Shown in pieces: positions 8,072 to 12,023 of a DNA stretch of 12,023 nt. This stretch comes from Porphyrobacter sp. (GTDB lineage: Bacteria > Pseudomonadota > Alphaproteobacteria > Sphingomonadales > Sphingomonadaceae). Made by a program: the position numbers and the translations under genes. Positions within the stretch are counted from its first letter, which is position 1, and the number at the start of each line of letters is the position of its first letter. The notes below the pieces were generated by a model that worked only from the letters and a program-made list of their open reading frames with translations, had not been told where the DNA came from and searched no databases. The stretch covers positions 1 to 12,023 of the forward strand of contig JAKFWB010000537.1 of assembly GCA_021732945.1 (NCBI GenBank), written 5' to 3'.

Positions 8072-8904
8072 CGATGCACGCCGATTTTCCGGCAGGATCG
8101 GTCTGGCTGGTGGGTGCAGGGCCGGGCGATCCAGAGCTTTTGACCCGCAAGGCCGAACGTCTGATCAGGGCCGCTGACATCGTCTTCCACGATGCCTTGG
8201 TGAGCGAGGCGGTGCTGGCACTGGTGCCGCCCGATGTCGAACGCATCAGCGTCGGCAAGCGGGCGGGCAGGCATTCGGCCCCGCAGCCGCTGATCTGCGC
8301 TTCTGTCGTGAAGGCCGCCCTGTCAGGTCAGCGAGTCGTCCGGTTGAAGGGGGGCGATCCGTCAATCTTCGGCCGCGCGACCGAGGAGATCGAAGCCTGC
8401 CGCGATGCCGGCGTCACAGTTCAGGTTTGTGCCGGTGTCACCACCGCCAGTGCAGCGGCCGCTTCGCTGGTAGCCTCGCTAACCTTGCGCGGGCTCGCCC
8501 GGCGGCTGGTGTTCGTCACTGCCCACACCCAGCGCGGCGCGGTGCCCGATCTCGATTGGCAGGCGCTCGCCGATCCCGAAGCGACACTGGCGGTCTATAT
8601 GGGCAAGGATGCCGCCCCGCATATCGCCAGGGGCTTGCGCGATGCGGGCCTTGCCGCCGACACACCCGTCATCCTGATCGAGAACGTCAGCCTGCCTCAT
8701 GAGCGACAGTTTGCCACCGACCTCGCCATGTTGCCACTGGCGGCCCGCACCGTTCTCGGCGATGGCCCGGCGATGATCCTGATCGGCAAGGCCATGCAAG
8801 CCGTGCACCCGGTCGCCCAAGGCAAGGAATCTGGTTCTACGCTGGCCGCCAAGGTACAGGACATGTTGCAAGTGCATGGGTCGGTGGGTGGGCAGGATCT
8901 CTGA
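8068..8904 (+). CDS. cobA: Uroporphyrinogen-III C-methyltransferase (SUMT)
   Basis: This 278-residue enzyme methylates uroporphyrinogen III at C2 and C7 with two S-adenosylmethionines to give precorrin-2, the branch point to siroheme and cobalamin. Seen in the sequence are the tetrapyrrole-methylase signature GAGPGDPELLT at 16-26, VGKRAGRHSAPQ at 62-73, the RLKGGDPSIFGR motif at 92-103, and the AGVTTASAAAA stretch at 122-132. The length fits stand-alone SUMT. There is no CysG-type dehydrogenase/ferrochelatase domain, so precorrin-2 must be finished into siroheme by enzymes encoded elsewhere. Placed between nasA and mobA with overlaps on both sides, it is best read as the siroheme supply for NirB. 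It could also be named sumT or nirE. Confidence 0.93.
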   Translation: MTMHADFPAGSVWLVGAGPGDPELLTRKAERLIRAADIVFHDALVSEAVLALVPPDVERISVGKRAGRHSAPQPLICASVVKAALSGQRVVRLKGGDPSIFGRATEEIEACRDAGVTVQVCAGVTTASAAAASLVASLTLRGLARRLVFVTAHTQRGAVPDLDWQALADPEATLAVYMGKDAAPHIARGLRDAGLAADTPVILIENVSLPHERQFATDLAMLPLAARTVLGDGPAMILIGKAMQAVHPVAQGKESGSTLAAKVQDMLQVHGSVGGQDL

Positions 8905-9508
8905 AGTCGGTGTCTGCATTCTTGCCGGAGGAGCCTCGCGCAGGTTCGGGGCCAACAAGGCTTTCGCCGATCTGCACGGCAAGCCGTTGCTGGAACATGT
9001 CATCGACCGGATCCGCGCTCAGACGACCGGGCCGATGATCATCAACGCCAACGATCTTGATCAGTACGCGCGATTTGGTCTGAAGGTCATCGCCGACGAT
9101 CAATGGCCCGAAGCAGGTCCGCTCGCCGGAGTGTATGCGGCGATGTCTTGGGCGAGAGATGTCGGGCTTGATCAGGTCGTCACGGTGGCCGTCGATCAGC
9201 CGCATCTGCCAATGGACTTCGTCGCCACTCTTTTGCGAACCGGCGCCCCGGCCATTGCCGCGTCCCTTGGGCGGCCGCACCCTGTCAACGCCTTGTGGCC
9301 CGCCAATGATCTTGGCGCGCTTCATGACTATTTGGCCTCGGGAAAACGTTCGGTGTTCGGTTGGGCCGAAAGCTGCCAAGCACGGGTCGCAGAATTTCAG
9401 GCATCGCCGGATGCGATTGACCCATTTCTGAATGTGAACACCCCCGATGACCTTCGCGCTGCCGAGCAGGCTTCTGTCGCGCACAGAACCGCAATCGGAC
9501 CGCCATAA
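8876..9508 (+). CDS. mobA: Molybdenum cofactor guanylyltransferase
   Basis: This 210-residue protein transfers GMP from GTP to molybdenum cofactor, giving the MGD form used by NasA. The nucleotide-binding motif LAGGASRRFGANK lies at residues 16-28, GPLAG at 81-85, the metal-binding Asp in VAVDQPHLP (D107), and the family's ending FLNVNTPDDL near the C-terminus. It starts inside cobA with a 29-base overlap. ATG 8876 has only a weak upstream AGG. GTG 8888 is an alternative start that would remove four residues and no motif. Being last in the run ties cofactor maturation to nitrate reductase synthesis. No clear terminator follows. Confidence 0.92.
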   Translation: MGRWVGRISEVGVCILAGGASRRFGANKAFADLHGKPLLEHVIDRIRAQTTGPMIINANDLDQYARFGLKVIADDQWPEAGPLAGVYAAMSWARDVGLDQVVTVAVDQPHLPMDFVATLLRTGAPAIAASLGRPHPVNALWPANDLGALHDYLASGKRSVFGWAESCQARVAEFQASPDAIDPFLNVNTPDDLRAAEQASVAHRTAIGPP

Positions 9509-9826
9509 GCTGAGACATGCCCCAACATCCGAGCGCTTTAGTGACCGATATGGGGTCGCTTCCTGAATGTCGGCTGCTGGCGAGAATCGCGCAGAAGCTG
9601 ACTGGCAGGTGCTGGCACCATAAGCCGAACGGCAGGAAGCTGCCTTCGTTGAAAAAAATCTGCCGTTCAGCTTACGACCCCATTGCAGTCAGACAGAAGG
9701 CGCGGGCGTTTTCATCGCAGCGAACATCGCCAAGCCTCAGACGAAGAGCGAAGCGGGCCAGCCTTCGATAACACATTGCATAATTGTTACAGGTCTGTGA
9801 ATTAGCCTCTTTTGCAGGCGTGGCAG
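9509..9826. other. Non-coding interval with nested repeats, after mobA
   Basis: There is no convincing gene in these 318 bases. An 84-codon frame at 9517-9771 reads through the repeats and gives a basic protein with no recognisable fold, and I left it out. The interval holds the repeats listed separately at 9550-9683. It then becomes AT-rich near 9770-9810. CATAAT at 9779-9784 resembles a -10 box for the following gene, but I see no matching -35. Confidence 0.6.
9550..9683. repeat. Nested inverted and direct repeats, possible cruciform or structured RNA
   Basis: An outer 9-base inverted repeat pairs ATGGGGTCG (9550-9558) with CGACCCCAT (9675-9683). Inside it a 15-base inverted repeat pairs TAAGCCGAACGGCAG (9621-9635) with CTGCCGTTCAGCTTA (9660-9674), with one C-A mismatch that becomes a G-U pair if the minus strand is transcribed. 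A related 14-mer, AAGCTGACTGGCAG, occurs directly at 9595-9608, so the unit appears twice direct and once inverted. GGTGCTGGCACC (9608-9619) forms a further small hairpin. The arrangement suggests a dispersed intergenic repeat or a small mobile-element remnant. The identity is unknown. Confidence 0.6.
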
Positions 9827-10531
9827 ATGTCGATAACGAATCAGATCAAGGATAGGCTGACCGCAATTGCCCAATCGCGATTGGCCGTTGCATATACCCT
9901 TATTGTCTGCAGTTGCGGTGCTGCCGGGTATTCTATTTCTGAGCCCTCCGAGCGCCGGTTCGTCGGCGAGGACGGAATAGTCGAATGGCTGTCAGCCACT
10001 CTTTTTGCGATCCCGATAGGATTGTCGGCCATAGCTTATCGAGGCAGATCGATCACTGCTTGGGACGCAAGACTGCTCGGTGTTGTGAGTGTACTCAGCC
10101 TTGCCTGCCTGCTCTCAGAATTGAGCTTCGGTGCGCGTATCGGCGGGTTCTCAATGCCAGCCATGAAGGGCGGCGGGGAGCTGGACGGCGGCCAGGATCT
10201 CTTGATGATCTTGAAAAGGCAGATCGGTAGTAGTGATAATTATCGATACTACTTTGCCGCTATCGTTTCTGGCGTTTTCGCAATTGTAGCAACGCTAATC
10301 ATTTTATTTAGACACAAAATAAAGGACGCTTTGCAAAGCATCGACTATAATTTCCAATACGCATTCTTTCTGGCAGCGCTATCACTGCTTTCGATGGCTG
10401 TGTTGTTCGACTTATACGAGACAAGCGCAACAATGGCTTTCGAGGAAATTTTGGAGCTTGCTGCAGCGGCCTGCCTGTCGCTCAGTGTCCTTGAGATTCT
10501 CGGGAATCGACCAGCCAAACAAGCGCAGTAG
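9827..10531 (+). CDS. Six-helix membrane protein of unknown function
   Basis: This 234-residue protein has about six predicted membrane segments near residues 19-37, 51-71, 82-98, 141-162, 176-195 and 205-225. A hydrophilic loop of about 40 residues separates helices 3 and 4. ATG 9827 is chosen over a TTG at 9812; only a weak AGG lies ahead of it. Three spaced blocks stand out: EDGIVEW (48-54), LSELSFGARIGGF (96-108) and FEEILELAAA (205-214). They resemble a widespread uncharacterised family whose members carry EDG..EW, EEISWGQRIFGF and a late Glu-rich helix. That link is from memory and tentative. Its base composition is visibly richer in A and T than the nitrate genes, and it sits between a repeat cluster and an insertion sequence, so recent acquisition is plausible. 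I cannot assign a function. Confidence 0.75.
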   Translation: MSITNQIKDRLTAIAQSRLAVAYTLIVCSCGAAGYSISEPSERRFVGEDGIVEWLSATLFAIPIGLSAIAYRGRSITAWDARLLGVVSVLSLACLLSELSFGARIGGFSMPAMKGGGELDGGQDLLMILKRQIGSSDNYRYYFAAIVSGVFAIVATLIILFRHKIKDALQSIDYNFQYAFFLAALSLLSMAVLFDLYETSATMAFEEILELAAAACLSLSVLEILGNRPAKQAQ

Positions 10532-10594
10532 GCACCGTTCGCGTACGAGCTTGCCGCTCCTAGCCTCATGGCTGGTTCGGCATTTGTGCGCCGC

Positions 10595-10625
10595 CCACTG
10601 CGTTCGCCGACCCAAGTGGTTTTTT
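10595..10625 (+). terminator. Weak terminator-like hairpin with T-run
   Basis: CCACT (10595-10599) pairs with AGTGG (10615-10619), followed at once by six T (10620-10625). The stem is only five pairs with a 15-base loop, so it is a weak candidate terminator for the membrane-protein gene ending 64 bases upstream. Confidence 0.3.
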
Positions 10626-10830
10626 CCAACTTTGCGGTTTTAGGCGTTAGCTGATGACGACGGATAAGTTCGGTGAGCAACGTCTCGGATGATTTCACGA
10701 GCCAAGCCGCACGGAATCAATTCCGAATGAGGATGGGCCGCGATCCTAAGAAATAGAGATCAACGAGGGTCTCTACAAACCCTCAGATGAGATGGCACCT
10801 TTCCACCCGATTGTGTTGAAAAACTCCCCC

Positions 10831-10859
10831 TTGCAATGGTGCTAAAGTATTGATTCAAT
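10831..10859 (+). promoter_or_regulatory. Candidate transposase promoter
   Basis: TTGCAA (10831-10836) and TTCAAT (10854-10859) are 17 bases apart, and each matches four of six consensus positions. This would start a transcript about 22 bases before ATG 10888 and would exclude the upstream in-frame ATG at 10858. It is a weak prediction. Confidence 0.3.
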
Positions 10860-10887
10860 GTCTCTGCAGGCAAGCGGAGACGATTGG

Positions 10888-12023
10888 ATGATGGGTGAGA
10901 GAACGGTGGCGCAGGAGGCGCTGTTCTACAGCTTCAACCTGGAGCGGCATGTTCCGGCGGACCACCTGCTGCGCTCGATTGACCGGTTCGTTGATCTGTC
11001 GGGCATCCGTGAACATCTGCGGCCGTTCTACAGCTCGACCGGTCGCCCCTCGGTTGATCCCGAGCTGATGATCCGGATGCTGATCATCGGCTATTGCATG
11101 GGCATCCGGTCCGAGCGGCGGCTGTGCGAGGAGGTGCATGTAAACCTCGCCTATCGCTGGTTCTGCTGCCTGGGCCTGGAAGGCGATGTGCCCGACCACT
11201 CGACCTTCTCGAAGAACCGCCACGGCCGCTTCCGCGACAGTGATGTGCTGCGCCAGCTGTTCGAGACGACCGTGGCACGCTGCATTGCCGAGGGACTGGT
11301 CGGCGGCGAAGGCTTCGCCGTCGATGGCAGCCTTGTGCGCGCCGATGTGAACCGCCAGCACGCCGTCGATAAGGCGGATGGTCTGCCGGACCCGGCCACC
11401 AGCCATGCTGTTCGCGAGTATCTGGCCGTGCTTGATGATGCCGCCTTCGGCGGGGCGACCCCGGTGCCGCCCAAGCAGTTGGCGGTGGCCGATCCGGCCG
11501 CACGCTGGACTGCAGCAAGCCGCGAGCGCGCCTTCTTCGCTTATGCCACCAACTACCTCATCGATCTCCAGAACGCAGTGATCGTCGATGTCGAGGCGAC
11601 CACCGCGATCCGCCAGGCCGAGGTGACCGCCCAGCGGCGCATGATCGACCGGACGCAGGAGCGCTTCGGCCTCTGGCCCGAGCGGCTCGTGGGCGACACC
11701 GGATATGGCGATGCCAAGAATCTGTCATGGCTGGTCGAGGAGCGCGGCATCGAGCCGCACATCCCCGTGTTCGACAAGTCTGCTCGCCGCGACGATACCT
11801 TCGAGCGTTCCGCCTTCACCTTCGATCATGACGACGACAGCTATATCTGCCCCGTCGGCAAGCGACTGCGCCAGAGCCAGAGGGTCTATACCAATGCCCG
11901 CCAGTCAGTCGATCAAGACGGCATGCTGCGCTACCGCGCCAGCAAGCTCGACTGTGACGCCTGCGCTCTCAAGCCGCGCTGTTGCCCGACGCAACCAGCG
12001 CGCAAGATCCTGCGTTCAGTCCA
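10888..12023 (+). CDS. IS1182-family transposase, 3' end outside the window
   Basis: The frame is open from ATG 10888 to the end of the window (378 full codons) with no internal stop. GGAG at 10876-10879 lies 8 bases ahead. The N-terminus MMGERTVAQEALFY and the block LERHVPADHLLRSIDRF, followed by FYSSTGRPSVDPELMIRM, are typical of IS1182/IS5-like transposases with the InsH N-terminal (DUF772) domain. Likely catalytic aspartates are D146 (FAVDGSLVRAD) and D270 (VGDTGYGD). A cysteine-rich zinc-ribbon-like stretch lies at 356-366 (CDACALKPRCC). The final catalytic Glu and C-terminus should lie in the missing part, perhaps 70-100 residues. So far the gene looks intact and could be active. Its GC content is like that of the nitrate genes and unlike the membrane protein upstream. 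Confidence 0.9.
   Translation, partial: MMGERTVAQEALFYSFNLERHVPADHLLRSIDRFVDLSGIREHLRPFYSSTGRPSVDPELMIRMLIIGYCMGIRSERRLCEEVHVNLAYRWFCCLGLEGDVPDHSTFSKNRHGRFRDSDVLRQLFETTVARCIAEGLVGGEGFAVDGSLVRADVNRQHAVDKADGLPDPATSHAVREYLAVLDDAAFGGATPVPPKQLAVADPAARWTAASRERAFFAYATNYLIDLQNAVIVDVEATTAIRQAEVTAQRRMIDRTQERFGLWPERLVGDTGYGDAKNLSWLVEERGIEPHIPVFDKSARRDDTFERSAFTFDHDDDSYICPVGKRLRQSQRVYTNARQSVDQDGMLRYRASKLDCDACALKPRCCPTQPARKILRSV

Larger units (their letters stand above)
10532..10887. other. Non-coding interval between the membrane protein and the transposase
   Basis: I see no gene in these 356 bases. Open frames on the minus strand here are short or are shadows of the membrane-protein gene. The interval contains a weak terminator-like hairpin (10595-10625) and a 14-base inverted repeat CGGAATCAATTCCG (10712-10725). 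It also has a hairpin GAGGGT/ACCCTC (10765-10784), the string TGTTGAAAAACTC (10814-10826) and a possible transposase promoter. The left end of the insertion sequence must lie somewhere in its second half. Confidence 0.6.
10765..12023 (+). mobile_element. IS1182-type insertion sequence, left part only
   Basis: The transposase gene identifies the element; the right end lies beyond the window, so the terminal inverted repeats cannot be defined. The left boundary is provisional, set at the GAGGGT/ACCCTC hairpin that begins at 10765. TGTTGAAAAACTC at 10814-10826 is a string I associate with the leader region of such elements. The true edge could lie tens of bases either way. Confidence 0.6.

Noticed and set aside
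9517..9771. 84-codon plus-strand frame after mobA
   Set aside because: It runs through the inverted repeats and gives a basic, low-complexity product. There is no convincing ribosome binding site.
10229..10252. Palindrome around GATAATTATC with flanking GTAGT/ACTAC
   Set aside because: It lies inside the coding sequence of the membrane protein in an AT-rich stretch. Chance is a sufficient explanation.
10345..10698. 117-codon minus-strand frame near the end of the membrane-protein gene
   Set aside because: Over half of it is the antisense of a better-supported gene, and the rest shows no motif.
10858..10887. Earlier in-frame ATG for the transposase
   Set aside because: It has no ribosome binding site and would overlap the candidate -10 box. 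ATG 10888 is preceded by GGAG and matches the usual MMGERTV start.
1..12023. CRISPR arrays, tRNA or rRNA genes, phage genes, toxin-antitoxin pairs
   Set aside because: I looked for regularly spaced repeats, cloverleaf-like strings and recognisable small gene pairs and found none.

Overview
This GC-rich window carries the downstream part of an assimilatory nitrate reduction locus on the + strand, then a lower-GC stretch, then the start of an insertion sequence. Gene content, GTG starts, ATGA overlaps and the porin type suggest an alphaproteobacterium, probably a sphingomonad of the Erythrobacter/Porphyrobacter kind. This is inferred from gene style and not from a marker gene.

Layout: (1) 1-1222 is the 3' part of a tandem-ATPase gene of a nitrate/nitrite-type ABC importer. 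It carries an in-frame TAG in the D-loop of its first ATPase domain. (2) 1384-2595 is an outer-membrane beta-barrel protein resembling the alginate-export porin family. (3) 2632-9508 is a compact run of five genes: nirB (siroheme nitrite reductase), nirD (Rieske-type small subunit), nasA (molybdenum nitrate reductase with a C-terminal BFD domain), a SUMT/cobA uroporphyrinogen-III methyltransferase, and mobA. nirB/nirD, nasA/cobA and cobA/mobA overlap, and nirD/nasA are 11 bases apart, so this is surely one transcription unit. (4) 9509-9826 holds no convincing gene but has a nested set of inverted and direct repeats. (5) 9827-10531 encodes a lower-GC six-helix membrane protein of unknown function. 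(6) 10532-10887 is non-coding. (7) 10888-12023 is the 5' part of an IS1182-type transposase that runs off the window.

How the genes fit together: nitrate would cross the outer membrane through the porin and the inner membrane through the ABC importer, whose binding protein and permease should lie upstream. NasA would reduce it to nitrite, and NirBD would reduce nitrite to ammonium with NADH. SUMT makes the precursor of the siroheme that NirB needs, and MobA makes the guanylated molybdenum cofactor that NasA needs. NirD keeps all four Rieske ligands, and no separate NADH-linked nitrate reductase subunit is seen. NirB and NirD may therefore feed electrons to NasA as well, as described for the Paracoccus NasB/NasG/NasC system.

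I found no wholly new system. The points most worth checking are the nonsense codon in the transporter, the shared-electron-chain idea, the repeat cluster after mobA, and the unknown membrane protein.
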